Positions 44,782-56,680 of a stretch of 64,000 bases of DNA are shown here, in pieces. Position 1 is the first letter of the stretch; every line of letters begins with the position of its first letter. The position numbers were made by a program, and so were the translations under genes. The notes beneath the pieces are model-generated. The model ran no database searches, was not told the origin of the DNA, and saw only the letters and a program-made list of their open reading frames with translations. This DNA comes from Cycas panzhihuaensis (taxonomy: Eukaryota > Cycadophyta), in the NCBI GenBank assembly GCA_023213395.1, contig CM041465.1, positions 99,083,741 to 99,147,740 of the forward strand. The letters run 5' to 3'.

Positions 44782-45285
44782 GCCTTCAAAGGACTTAAGT
44801 AAGTCCTCACTTCCGCTCCTACGTTAGCACCCCCTCACTTCGATAGGCCCTTCATTCTTTATACCTCAGCGACTGATGAGTCCCTGGGTGCTATGTTGGC
44901 TCAAGAGGATGACTCAGGAGTCGAGAGGACTATTTATTTTATCAGTAGCACTTTCGTAGCTGCTAAACTTAACTACTCTCCTACCGAGAAGGAATGTCTC
45001 TCCTTGGTACACGCGACCAAGAAGTTTAGATATTACTTGCTTGGAAACAACACCAAGGTGATCGTCCAGTCTAATCCTTTGCAATACTTACTCACTCGTT
45101 TAGATTCAATGGGTAGGGTTGGTCATTGGGCCATCCTGTTTCAAGAGTTTGACCTTTATATCGTTAACCAAAAATTGAAGAAAGGAATGGTAGTGGTCGA
45201 GCAGCTCACAAACGCCCTTATTCCTAACTCTCTTGATACTCTCGTTGAGGATTCTCTACCTGATGAGTCCATCTTGACTATTTAG
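44782..45285 (+). pseudogene. Gypsy-type RNase H, element F
   Basis: The frame reads FILYTSATDESLGAMLAQED, RTIYFISSTFVAAKLNYSP, TEKECLSLVHATKKFRYYLL, KVIVQSNPLQYLLTRLDSM and KKGMVVVEQLTNAL. It degrades the RNA template during reverse transcription. The first Asp and the Glu (TEKEC) are present. The Asp of the SDP block is Asn here, though E keeps SDP. The last catalytic position, normally Ala-Asp-Leu, reads Val-Glu-Gln-Leu in F and also in G, which hints at family-wide loss in this domain. Confidence 0.85.
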
Positions 45286-46044
45286 GGCATCCCTCCCCAT
45301 CCACTCATCAACAATGAGTGGTATGATGACATAATGCGGTATCTCACACAATAACAATATCGCCCCAATGCTAGTAGTAAGGTTAGATCTCGTATTCAGA
45401 GTTTTACTAGGCAATACTTCCTCATGGATGAAGTATTATACAAGAGGTCCTTTAAAGGGATCCTCCTCTGTTGCATCACCACTGATGAAACCAACCAAAT
45501 ACTCTGTGAATACCACTATGGTATTTGTGGGGGCCACTTTAGGGGCTAGTCTATGGCCCAGAGGATCCTCCATATGGGTTACTTTTGGCTATCCCTCTTT
45601 AAGGATGCCCATGCTTTTGCCCTGAGATGTCGGTGATGTCAGGAACATGCTAACATCTCCCATGTGCCTTCTGAGGCCCTTCACCCCATCATCTCTCCAT
45701 GGCCTTTCGCTTAGTGGGGGCTAGACCTTATCGGGGCTATCTCTGCACCTTCTTCATCACAGCACAAGTTTATCTTGACTGCTACGGAATACTTCACCAA
45801 ATGGGCAGAGGCCATTCCCCTAATTACTACTCCCAGTAAAATGATAGCTACCTTCGTTTACCAGCACATCATTTACCGTTTCAAGATTCCAGATGTCTTG
45901 ATCACTGATAATGGAACCCCCTTTTGTAACAAGGAGATGGATGAGCTTTGTGACAAGTTTAAGATTTCTCATAAAACGTCTTCTCCTTACTACCCCCAGG
46001 CAAATGGTCAGGTAGAGTCATTCAATAAGACTCTCGTTAATATC
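45286..46044 (+). pseudogene. Integrase, N-terminal zinc finger and core, element F
   Basis: The zinc finger region reads QILCEYHYGICGGHF and FALRCR, a stop, CQEHANISH. The core shows WGLDLIGAISAPSS (first Asp; the Trp codon before it is TAG-broken), FILTATEYFTKWAEAIPLIT, DVLITDNGTPFCNKEMDEL (second Asp) and SPYYPQANGQVESFNKTL (Glu). All three DDE residues are visible. The frame is interrupted at 46044 by element G, directly after VNI, and resumes at 59206 with LKKIVA. Confidence 0.9.
46040..46044. repeat. Target-site duplication of element G, left (ATATC)
   Basis: ATATC lies at the end of F integrase and is repeated at 59201-59205. Removing G and one copy restores the F frame. Confidence 0.85.
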
Positions 46045-48582
46045 TCAAGGGATAACCGACCGAATCGATAGGCGGGGAGAGATGGTGACGAAACCAGAGG
46101 GAAGTGGAACCTACAAGGCAAGCAACTACCACGCAGAGTGCCCTGCGCCGAGCGAGTTCTGGATCCGCAATGGAGTATGGCTACTATCGGGTGACCCTTC
46201 ACCACCTTGAGCGAAGGGCGAAGATACGTGGGACTAACCCTGTTGACTGGGTGTAGGCCCCTCCCACCCTTGGGTGGCCAAGGGAGAGAGAAAGAACCTA
46301 ATAAGGATAGGCCAAGAACAATCCTATACAATCTAACCTGTATACGACGATGCGGGAAGCAAGGCGCGCACTGCTAAGGGAGAGGGAGGAAGGGAAAGAG
46401 AGAAGAAGACACCAACAACCACACCAACGAAAAACAAAAGAACAAGCAACAAGGCAAACATAACGCAAACCAAAACAAAAGGCAATTTTCCTTTTAATCT
46501 TCGATGTTCTAATTACTAGAAAAGAATAAAAGAAGGAAAAAGACCAGGTAGCGAAGAGGAACTGAGTTGCACCGGGCCGGAGGCGTGAGAGATGGCGTAG
46601 CCTTCAGAGGAGCACCCAACCACTCAAGGCAGCTGCATGGGATGTGAAATGTAGCAAGAAGTTTAAGGGGCTTCCTTACCTTCCCGTGAAAAGTAAATGC
46701 GATAATCAAGGAAGGAAAGAAACGCTAACTAGCAAATGAGATAGCATAAAACATGACACATGCAAGGGACGCCACGTGGAAGGGGGCAATGGGCAACGCT
46801 TCTCCAAGGTCCCGAGTACCTGTAGCAACAAAGGTCTCCTCTGCCGAAGGGAGAACACCTATATGCAACACAAAGATCTAGCAATATATGTCTAGCAACA
46901 TAAAAGAGAGTCTACATATACATGCGTCAATGTTAGTCCAATAAGGAAAATACCAAAGAAGAACGATCCAAATGAAAGGAAACAACAAGGTAAGCCCTGA
47001 GTGGCCTACCTCCCGCAATGGTGCCCAAACCTCTCCCAAGAGCCACGGGGCGAGGAGAAAGTCAAGACTCAAGGCCGGAAAACTACCGCAAGAAGGGGCA
47101 AGAAAGACCCAAAGACACCCACGGGAACCGGATGCTACGGGAGCAAACCGTAATCGGGGAGCAAAGGTGGAGAAGAACTCCGCGGTTGGGGCCTGTGGAT
47201 GGCACCCAAACTGAATAAAGGGTCCCAAATCAACACGCAACTTGTGAATACCGGTTTGGGCGACCGAAGGGAGCCTTCAAACCCTTGTTTGCAAGCCAAG
47301 AGTAGCACGGGGCGAGAGGGAGGCTTTGGAGGGCTTTGAGCCGCTTTAGGAGCGTGGCGTGTGGTGCTAATCCACCCAGCTCTATCCAAAGCCTATGCAA
47401 CCCTCAACGCCGCCTTGGACAAAGAACGCAGTAAGAAGCAGAGGAGAGTGGTACAAAGCGTCAAGAGGGAGGAAAACCAACTCTCAAGCAACAAATGAGA
47501 ACAAATAAGCTGAAGTGTAAATATCACCAAAAAACAAATACAAAGTGAAGAGTACCTGGAAAGGGAGGCAAGGGATTTGCCCCAGCCAAAAGATAGCGAA
47601 GAAGGGCTGGAACAAACAACCCAGATCTGGAATAGAGCAGGCTAGGGGCCCTGCTATGGAGGTGGAAGGGGAAACACCTGCAAATGGAGAACTCGTGGAC
47701 TGCCTGGGTAGAAAACAGCTGGAAACCGCTTCAAAGGAGCCCTCTCCAAGGCGTTTGAGGGGTTGAGAGAATGTCTCAGCCAAGCCAAAGGAGAGTCAAG
47801 GCCAGATGAAGAGTGCAGTCCAGCTTGCAAAGAAGAAACAATGTAAGAGAGCAGAAAGCAGAGAGTGTTCCTCTTGAGAGTAAATCCAAAAGTGAGTAAA
47901 AAAGATCCTTGAAAACGAGCCAAAAGATGTTTAAGTACTAAAGCAAAACCCTAAAGTACGCGAATAGGGCACCTACCGAGGGAGAAAAGGCGAACCACGT
48001 GGCGCTTTAATAAATGCGAATTGCCACCACGAATTTTAAAAACAAGCAGATGTATCACGAAACTTTAGCAGATCATGGATATTTCACAGATCACAAACTT
48101 CCCACAGATCGCTGAAAATTCCGGCCAGATGCACTGGAGACACAAATGGCGCCCACCAACCTGGCCCAGTCGGGGCAAACTACCGAAAAGGCTAAAGGAC
48201 AACTAAAACACCCACCCGGGAGCACAAGCCAAGAAACGGCCCACTGGAGCAGAAATAGGGCCCCAAATGAGGTGGCAAGCTAACCAAGCGACGATGAGAC
48301 ATCACACGAGTGGAGGTGGCGCAAACCCGGTGGACCTGTGGAGAGAGGAGGGCGATGCGAAGTAATATTCGGTCACTGTGGTGCCACACTCGCTAAGAGT
48401 GTGCCCCGCTATAGTCATCATAGGCTAAACATAGGTGTGGATTTACCACCGTGCCGCCCACAAAGTCATACGCATGCAAATATGTAAGGCATAATCAAGA
48501 AATAAAAGTGATGATAATGTTAGAGACATACCTGCACTTACCTGAGTCGGAGATTCCGTATCCATTCCCGGATGCCGGAACA
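46045..48582 (-). repeat. 3' LTR of element G
   Basis: The minus strand starts TGTTCCGGCATCC. The far terminus is damaged: after the duplication the sequence reads TCAAGGGATAACC where the other LTR has TGGACGCCCGCTACGG, so about 10 terminal bases including TG are missing. It differs from its partner mostly by indels of one to a few bases. Confidence 0.88.
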
Positions 48583-48944
48583 TCGCCTCGGCGTGAGCCT
48601 CGCCGCCGAAGCCTCGATGCGATGGCGACGCCGGCAACACAACCGCCAAGAGCACATGTGTATATTGATATATCAATCAAGATCGATCAAGAGGCAAGGG
48701 TGAAGGGTGTCGTGGCGAACGCGTGGATACGAAGCGGTGGAGACAACATAGGGCCGCCATGAGCCACCGAAACCGACCGGGAGAAAGAGACAAAGTAGGG
48801 GCTACCCCACCACAATGAATGCAAAGGAGCATGCAGGACCACATGGGGAACAAATGGTGGGTACCATAGTTTTACCTCGTTAGCAACCCGATTTTGAGGT
48901 GCGGCAGATCAGCTGCGGGCGACCAACGGCCGAGGCTTGGGCGG
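48583..48944. other. aRNH-to-LTR spacer, element G
   Basis: It is homologous to 7437-7855. The polypurine tract expected next to the LTR is not recognisable (CGCCGAGGCGA instead of CCAAGGGGGCAG). No gene is seen. Confidence 0.55.
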
Positions 48945-49365
48945 CGGAAGGCCAAGCAAGACTCGGGACTGGCCGCCAGGCGAGACAAAGGCCAAGGATG
49001 AGGCGAACAAGGCTATCCGCCTCGGCTGAGAGCCCGAGGATATGCCGGATATCAACGAAGAGAAACGGGCCAGAGGGATCCGCTACAAGCAAGAGTCCTC
49101 AAGTGAGGGCATCGCACCGGCAGACTGGGTGAGATGAGACACCACAACTTGAGAGTCGCAGAGCAAAACAATGGGTCCGCGATGGAAACGAAGGGCATCG
49201 GTAAGGGCTTCGATGACACCAGATACTCGGCTTCATTGTTGGTAGCCTCCGGAGGAAGATCCCAGTGGAGGAGATCATGTCCGTAAGGGTCATGAGAATC
49301 CACGCAATGTGAAGGTTCAGGGTTACCGCGCTTCCGCCGCTTGCAGAAAGATGTAGATGCATAGG
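48945..49365 (-). pseudogene. aRNH, element G
   Basis: Pieces of the ORF are spread over two frames: RKRGNPEPSHCVDSHDPYGH, LPPEATNNEAEYLVSSKPL and, further on, a segment matching the ILERR end of other copies. The Glu block (NNEAEY) is intact and the first Asp block is lost to a frameshift (FCKRRKRGNPE). The breaks are small indels, unlike the point stops of A, B and F. Confidence 0.8.
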
Positions 49366-49445
49366 TGACACAAAATCCAAGCGGATGATCGTGATGAAGG
49401 CAACACTTAGAAAAGTACAACGGTGGCCGTCAAGGGTAGGAGGAC

Positions 49446-50109
49446 CTAAGAATGAGGCACCCCAGAGCGGGCCACAGCAGAGGACATGCATGGATAGTTT
49501 GCGGAGGAAAGCACGGGCCTGTGGGGTCATATATAGGACCATATGATTGTACCCCCGCAAGGACACCGCTTCCCGTGATGTATGATGACATGATTTTGAT
49601 ATGTATATATGCATGGAGTGATTGGAACCCCATTCGGATATGAGATGTCAGGCATGATGTGTGGATGATATGTATATATATCGTGTGTTGTGAGTGTTAT
49701 GTTGTGTAGTAGGTGATTCATGTTATGAACATTTTATTGTATGATGCACACGCTTCCTTCCATGTATAACCACACACCTAATGGGCACACACACACGCCC
49801 GTGAGCGGACGACATGGAGGTGTGAGGTTAGGAAGGTATGCATACATGTCTCGCAGGAGAGCATAACGGATATGCGAAGGAAACGCCAGACAGAAAGAGG
49901 GGCAACAATGCCCCAAGCCCTCCCGTTGGGAGATGCCCAAGCAAGAGGACCAAGGTTCCCGAGAGGATACGGAACGCAGGTTCATGGACGGAACCAGAGA
50001 GACAAAGCGGGTCCATCTTAAATAGCCATTCTACACGCTACTGGAAGAATGGGGACAACCTAAGATGGTAGTTTAGGCTCGTTTTGAGGCAGGCGAGGAT
50101 CGCCAAGGG
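49446..50109. other. Spacer with the PMD-deletion junction, element G
   Basis: The aRNH upstream segment (GGGTAGGAGGACCTAA) passes within about 60 bases into the PMD 3' flank (GGAAAGCACGGGCC, then the TATATATG block). Exons, introns and promoter of the PMD gene are all absent. The remaining 0.6 kb matches 294-900 of A, with no gene. Confidence 0.75.
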
Positions 50110-51260
50110 TCAAGCGTAAAACTTTAAGGAACATCCCATTAACGGCTTTCTCAAATTCGAGCCCTCCGTGGTGGCTATCCTATAGGCACCATTATCGAGA
50201 TTCGATAATGACAAAGGACCACCCACCGGGTTGGAATTTGGTCAAACGGTCATGGAGATATTCGAGCTTGAGGACATAGTCCCCGGAAACAAAGGGCGGA
50301 ACGCAGTGTTTTTCGTGGGCCCTTTGTGAACGGACTTTGGATGCTAGGTTAGCCTCGATAGCGCTAAGCGTCTCTCATCCAAAGCTTCGAGGTCTAGCAA
50401 GGCACTGACGGATCGACTCATCGCCGATGAAACCTCGAAGGAGACTCAAGGAAGGAATCTCCACCTCCAATGGGAGTACCGCCTCCCGTGAGACCGTGGA
50501 GAACAGGGTCATTCCCGCATGAATCGGACGAAGTACGATAAGCCCATAAGGCGAGGGCAGAAGGTGCCAATCCTTTGGGATTGACCGACGCTTTTCTTGA
50601 GAATGTTGATAAGAGTCTTGTTAAAAGACTCCACCGCCATTTGCCCGAGGGTAGTAAGGAGAGGAAGTCTTATGGGAGATTTTAAACTTCTCGCAAAGCT
50701 CATCCACCTCCCTATTACAAAAGGGGTTCCATTGTTCAGAATCGTGACATCCGGAATCAAGCAAAGAAATGATGTCGATAGATGAATGTGGCAATCGTTT
50801 TGCGGGGTAGTGATCAAAGGGATGGCCTCACCATTTGGTAAAATACTCGTGGCGCTCAAGATGAACTTGTGTCATGACGATTTAAGGTGGGGAAATAGCC
50901 CCGATGAGGTCTAATCCCCATCGAGCGAAGGCCATGGCGAAACAATAGGGTGCAAAGTCTCGAAAGGCACATGGGAAATGTTGCCATGCTCTTGACATCG
51001 CCGACATTTCAAAGACAAAGGCGTATGCCTTTAAAAAGAGATGGCCAAAAGTAGCCCATACGGAGGATCCTCTGAGCCATAGACTGGCCCCCAAAGTAAC
51101 CCCCACAAATGCCGTGGTGGCATTCGCGGGTTTCGGCCTGGCCACGGTGACGCAATGAGAAGGATCCCATCGAAGGACCTCTTGTACAATACCTCGTCCA
51201 CGAGGAGGTATTACCGAGTAGAAGTCCGGATGCGAGATTTAACTTTGTTACTAGCGTCGG
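50110..51260 (-). pseudogene. Integrase, element G
   Basis: The C-terminal end (FLKVLRLT stop at 50110) and core pieces are readable in shifting frames: PDVTILNNGTPFVIGRWMSF, PLLTTLGQMAVESFNKTLIN, ILKKSVGQSQRIG. Nucleotide homology to F runs through the zinc finger region (about 51000-51190). Frame breaks are small deletions. Confidence 0.82.
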
Positions 51261-52690
51261 GGCGGTATTGCTGCCGTGTGAGATACTGCACTATGTCACC
51301 GTACCACTCATTGTCGGTGAGTGGATGGGGACGAACTCCCCGGATCGTCGTGATAGACTCATCGGGAGAGAGTCATCAACCCGGAGTATCGGAGGAGTTA
51401 GGGATAGGGGTGTCTCAAGTTGCTCTACCACTATCATGCCCTTCTTTGATTTCCTGTTAACGATAAGGAGATCAAATTCTTGAGTAGGATAGCCCAACGA
51501 CCACCCCCACCCGTCAAGTCCGAACGAGTTAGTAAGTATCTCAAGGATCTGATTGAATGATCACCTTGGTAGTATTGCCGAGCAAGTAATGCCTAAACTT
51601 CTTGGTCGCAGAGACCAAGGAGAGACATTCCTTCTCAGGGAATAGTTAAATTCTACCCACAAGGGTATAACCGATGAAATATATAGCTCTCTCGGGCCTC
51701 GAGTCATCCTCCCGAGCGAGCATAGCGCCCAAGGACTCGTCGATCCGAGGTATACAAAACGAAGGGGCCCATCGAATCGGGAGGCGCCAACGTAGGAGCC
51801 AAGCTAGGGCTTCCTCGAGTCCTTCAAGGCCTTTTGGGTCTTGTCGGACTGTGCAAAAGGAGCTCCCTTCTTCAACAGTTCGTAAGGGGTTTAGCGTTCA
51901 CAAGTCACCAGGAAGCGCCTAAGGAAACCGAGCCTACCTAGAAACGACTTGATTTGCCGCTGAGTTCTAGGAGGCGGATGTCGAGGATCGCCCGACTTTG
52001 TCGGTCGATCCGAATTCCTTGTTTGGATACAAGGAACCCAAGGAGTTTACCCAAGTGACGGCAAACACACATTTGAGCGGATTAAGATCGACGCGTGATA
52101 CTCGCGCATCGTGAGAAGATGGCACGCAAGTCGGAAGGGTGATGGGCTCACGCCGAGAAAGACCCATCATATCGTCTATGAAGACCTCCAACGTGTCGCT
52201 GATGAGGTCGTGGAAGATGAAGTGCATGGCTCTTTGATACGTAGCACCCGCATTTTTAAGGCCAAAGGGCATCGCCTTGTGGCTAAGGTACCTCAGTGGA
52301 GTAGTGAAGGCCGCCTTATGGCGGTCTGGGAAATCAATTTGGTTGTAATCGAGAAGCCGTCCATTAAGGACATCACTGAATCCGGCCAAGGCGATCAATG
52401 ATTTGATCTAAGAAGGGTAGCGGAAATTGTCCTTAGGACAAGCGTTGTTGATATCGGAAATCGACGATATGCGATTGCCTGCTCTTTTAGCAACGGAACA
52501 ATATTAGAGACCCACTTAGGGTAATCAATAGAAGTAACAAGCCCAAAGATCCGAGCTTTTCAACCTCCATCTTGACGGCAGAGAGCTTGGTGAAGAGGAT
52601 CGCCGCCCGCGCACGTGAGCGCCAGAAGGGTGGTGAGGTTATGGGTGACAATCGAGGGTCGATTCCCTTCATGTCAAGATAATCCCACGC
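51261..52690 (-). pseudogene. RT and gypsy RNase H, element G
   Basis: RT shows SHKAMPFGLKNAGATYQRAM, HFIFHDLISDTLEVFIDDMM and DLNPLKCVFAVT, with FIDD as catalytic box. RNase H is shown by QEFDLLIVNRKSKKGMIVVE and QLETPLSL, where the last acidic position is Glu as in F. Frames change every few dozen codons through small indels. Confidence 0.82.
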
Positions 52691-54136
52691 GAAAATGTCT
52701 CAAAATTCACGGAATGTAAGGGAATATTCCCTAATCTCATCAGAGAGCATTCGCCCCAACCCTAATGACCTTGCTCGGCCAAGACTACGCCTTGAATTCC
52801 CCCATGCACATGGCATTGCCCTCTTCAAAGTGAAGAGGGCAAGATCAACGGAGGAGGAGGAATAGGAGAGGGATCGGACGGCGTGCGTGATCCGATCGCA
52901 AGGATCTTCCTATGACCGAGCCTGGTGACCGTAAGGCGATTAGGTGCAAGGCCCGCTGGGTGTTTCCAAATAGGTTTTCATCATCCTCGAAATAGTCCAC
53001 TCCATGGATGACCTTATTTCGAGTAGAAGAAGCGCTAGAAGGGAAAGGAGCAACGGGACCGGGGTGGTCATCGGATCGCTCAACTCCTTCATGGAAATCC
53101 GAAGGAAAACCAGAAAGAGGCTCCTCGAGAGGAGCGAAAGGCAATTCCTCAAAACCATCACCGCGGTAATGAAAAGAAGAACCGATTTGCGCAAGTGTCA
53201 AGACGAGCGATGGTGTGTGACACGCACGAGGGGCTAGTCTCACCAACGAGAGAGGTTCCAAACGAGGGTCTAGAGCGAGACAGGTACGACCTATTGGCGC
53301 GAAGGAAAGAAATGGGTGGAGACAACTGCTCCGCCAAGCGATTCATCATCACGAACGAAGCAAGGTACCCATAACTCCCGACGCCAATAGGGGCAAAGCG
53401 TGCGAGACTAGGAAGGGAAGATGTGGGATCTTCTTCCGACGGATTGGGTATACCAATTGAACAAGCCGAGGCGTGAGTGGGTGAACCTTGGTTTGCCGAA
53501 TTGGCATAACGAGTTTGTTTGGCAAAAGGGCGTCCACGGGGAACCACTCTCATTCGTCCGTCATGGACGAATTTAAGCTGTCCCCAAAGGGTCGAACACA
53601 CGGCTCCCATTTGGTCGAGCCATGGGCGACCTAGAAGGAGGTTGTAATTCACGCCAACGCCGAGGACTACAACATCGGAAGAATCGGTTTTGCCCCCAAG
53701 GGTGAGCTAATCGCGATGCATCCGAGAGGGGTCTTCGCCATCACATACCCTTGGCATCGCCAGGAACGAGTTCCATATGAGATACCAAGCTCTTGCATAA
53801 CACGCAAGGGCATGGCATCGATGTAAGAGCCGCTGTCACAACAGCTTCTGAGGGTACAATCAGCGATCGATCGTGATGGTGAATGGGAAGTTCCACCGAC
53901 GCCCTGCTCACCCATGGAGGGAGATCCTTAGGATCGAAGGAAATAGTGGTCCGCCACCTGGGCGATGCCCAAAGCGTGACAGCACATCTCCGATCCTAAA
54001 GCTTCCAGAGGAGGGCCCGCTGCTCGACAACTCCTCAGAACGTCCATCAAGGACATTCCTGCAGCGACCGTATGGAGCTCATCCACGACGGAGAAGGGTT
54101 TACCCTTCCCATTGGGTTGTAAGTGCCCTTCGAAGT
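52691..54136 (-). pseudogene. Protease and linker, element G
   Basis: The protease region reads LRSCCDSGSYIDAMPLRVMQ with an intact Asp-Ser-Gly, then NYNLLLGRPWLDQMGAVCST. Codons that are TGA in B and F are sense here: GAA after YDF, AGA after CTL, CGA after HDG. The Ser-rich linker follows (PIGVGSYGYLASF). Small indels break the frame. Confidence 0.82.
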
Positions 54137-56515
54137 CGTAACGACCCAAGCATGTGAATAGCCTTGGGGAAAGAGGGATTTTGAGGAAGGGTCTCCCAAG
54201 GATCAAGAAACTAAGAACCCAGCCTCCGCCGCTTCCTTAGCGGTTTGAGATAGCGTAAGGGCGAAAGCCTGAGTTGCTTCAAGCAACCGAATCACCTTCT
54301 TCCCCTATTCCGGTCGTGAAGGCGACTGAGTACACGGCCAGGAGAACGAGAAGAGGAAGAAGAGTTAGGCGCCTTCCCTTTGTCGCGGAAGGGCGGGATC
54401 GTGATCTTCCCTGCTACTATTGTTCTTGGTTTGGGGTTGCGATCACGTTCCCCATGTTTAGGAACGGATCCTTGTGAACAAAGTTGGTCTAGATTAGGCC
54501 TTGAGGCCCGTTTGGGAGAGGAATCGGCCGAGGGGCATCCTTTGGATGCTGGGCCCTACAACGTGAATCGTCATGGAAGCAATCCCCATGAATGGAACAC
54601 CACTTCTTCCCAAGCGAGGGTCGACCTTCTCGCTTGGGAGGATCTGCTCCCATTCCCCGGGAAGAGGAGCTTGGGTAGTTTGTTGGACTTGTTTGTTTGA
54701 AGTAGGAGACGAAGGACCTTGAAGCTTGAGCTCCTTCATCGTCGCCGAACGAGCAGCGATAGCGATGTGAGGGGATCTAAGGTCCTCTGTAGGATGAGAG
54801 GAAGACCGCGCCTACCGAGAAGGTTTAGCGTCTTTGGTAGGGGGTAGCCTCACGGCGTTGTGAGGGCTTAAGAGGTTTCTTGAGACCGCCTTGGATCTCA
54901 ATAGCCTCAATGCCAAGCACTTGGCGATCGGGAATCACACGTGGTCGCCCCATCTCGAGGACTTCCACGTGGACTTCGGACGAAGTGCATTGACAACAGT
55001 CCCGCTCAGCCTCCCGCAAGGTCGCCTTGGTGGAGTGAAGGCATCGTGGAATCGCCGCACAAAGTCACGATTCATCTCATCGTGACCTTGTTTGAGCGAG
55101 AGAAGGGATTTCATCCCGCCTCGAATGGGCGAGCTACATCAAAGTAATTGATGAACTCGTCCACCAATTCTTTGGAATGAATAGATCGAGTAGGCGGAGA
55201 CGATAAAACCATTTAAAGGCGCCACCGCAAGGATCGAGGAAAGAGTTTCATCAAAATATGGTCGTAAGCCCGAATCGATGCATGCCATAGAAAACTACGG
55301 ACATGCTCACGGGCCTTCATGACGAAGTCCCATCGAATCTAGGAACTTCGTGAGGATGAGGCGCAAGTTGGTTCGCAACGCCTCAACCGAGAGAGGGTTG
55401 ACCTAAAGTCCACGAAGGCGCGCCTTGCACGAACCGTAGGACCAACGAACGTCGAAGTAGGTGGCGCAAGGAGCGGATGGGGGTAGAACACCCATCCCTC
55501 CTGAGGAACCACCCTCACGACAAGAGGCGTGAAAAGGGCGCCTGAAGGGAGTCTGATTCCCGCGAAGGCACAATGGATGGAACCGCATTGACTGGCGGAC
55601 AAGAGGGATGCGAACCGTGTTCCGCCCATACGGCCACCGTGAGGTGGGGCCATTCCGTATGGGTGTAGCGGATCCACCCCATAAGCGGAAGACGGCTTCC
55701 TACCCCGCCCCCAAGGTTGAGAAGTATACCGGGGAACGTGAAAGAAGCACCAACGACTGGTTGGAGGATGCGTGGGAACGAATCCCACCGATCAAGTACC
55801 GGAAGGCTAGCAGGCGATTAGGCCTACTAGGAGCAAGATGTGCCGATTTGGGGGACAAGACATTAGTTGGATCGGGAACTGTATGCTAACCCCGGTTGAG
55901 GGACAGACACAGTGAGAAGGCCCTAAGGCATTAGGGCCTTGATAAGGGATGGAAGGTGCCACACGTGCCCCACCGCAGAAACGAATGGGGCGACGCTAGG
56001 CACGAAAGGGTTTGTTGTCACAGAAAGGCGGACGAGGATGAAGCATGAGGGGAAGAGCAGAGGAGGAAGAGGCTCCCTGCGCAGACACCCTCAAGCCATT
56101 CGGACGTGGTTGAGAGCATGCCGCACGCGGCATCCGTCAAGAGCCTCAAGCACGCCAGCAGGAGGAGTCCCCACATACCCATAAGAGGTGATCGGACCTC
56201 GAACAAGGCATGTCCATCCAAGGTTCCTCATAAAATCGCCATCCGCGTGGCAATCCACAGAGGAACGGATCCCTCTACCGTGGGTAGAAGGATGGGGAGC
56301 ACAAGAAAGGTGTTGATCGATCGGGTAGTAAAGGAGTCGCACCCTCTTGGGTGGACTCAAATGATGTAAGGAAGAGCTTGGGTTTCCATACCAAGCGTGG
56401 TAGGTCCAATCGGAAGAGTACCTTCCATTGTCGGACGGATCCGACGAGGCAAGAAGGTCAGACGGGGTCTTCTAACAAAGGGGTAGACCGCGAAACGACG
56501 AGAGAAACGGCGCAT
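54137..56515 (-). pseudogene. Gag, element G
   Basis: The start MRRFSRRFAVYPFVRRP matches B and C starts. Further pieces are YTSQPWGRGRKPSSAYGVD, the Gag core in broken frames (EVLEMGRPRVIPD), MKELKLQGPSSPTSNKQV and a knuckle-like GVPFMGIASMTIHVVGPS in a shifted frame. The order matches B. No continuous Gag frame survives. Confidence 0.8.
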
Positions 56516-56660
56516 GTAAGGTCGACCGACGATGTCGTGAAAAGAGAAGGAATGATATAACACGCTGCTGGGGTCGCCCAACGTGGAGGTCAAGACAGTA
56601 TAGAAAGGATCACACAGAGTAGCGAAACCAACCAAGAGAGCGAGACTAGCTCCCTTCGCG

Positions 56661-56680
56661 TCCCTCAAGATGGTCGCCAT
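56661..56680 (-). other. Primer-binding site of element G
   Basis: The minus strand directly after the LTR end GCGTCCA reads TGGCGACCATCTTGAGGGA, equivalent to the sites in B and C. Confidence 0.75.

Larger units (their letters stand above)
40455..46044 (+). mobile_element. Element F, left part
   Basis: It runs from mid-gag through protease, RT, RNase H and integrase up to the insertion site of element G. It continues at 59206 with the rest of integrase, the PMD gene and aRNH. Its 3' LTR should begin roughly 0.1 kb beyond the window edge. Its 5' LTR is reduced to the fragment at 39532-40454. Confidence 0.92.
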
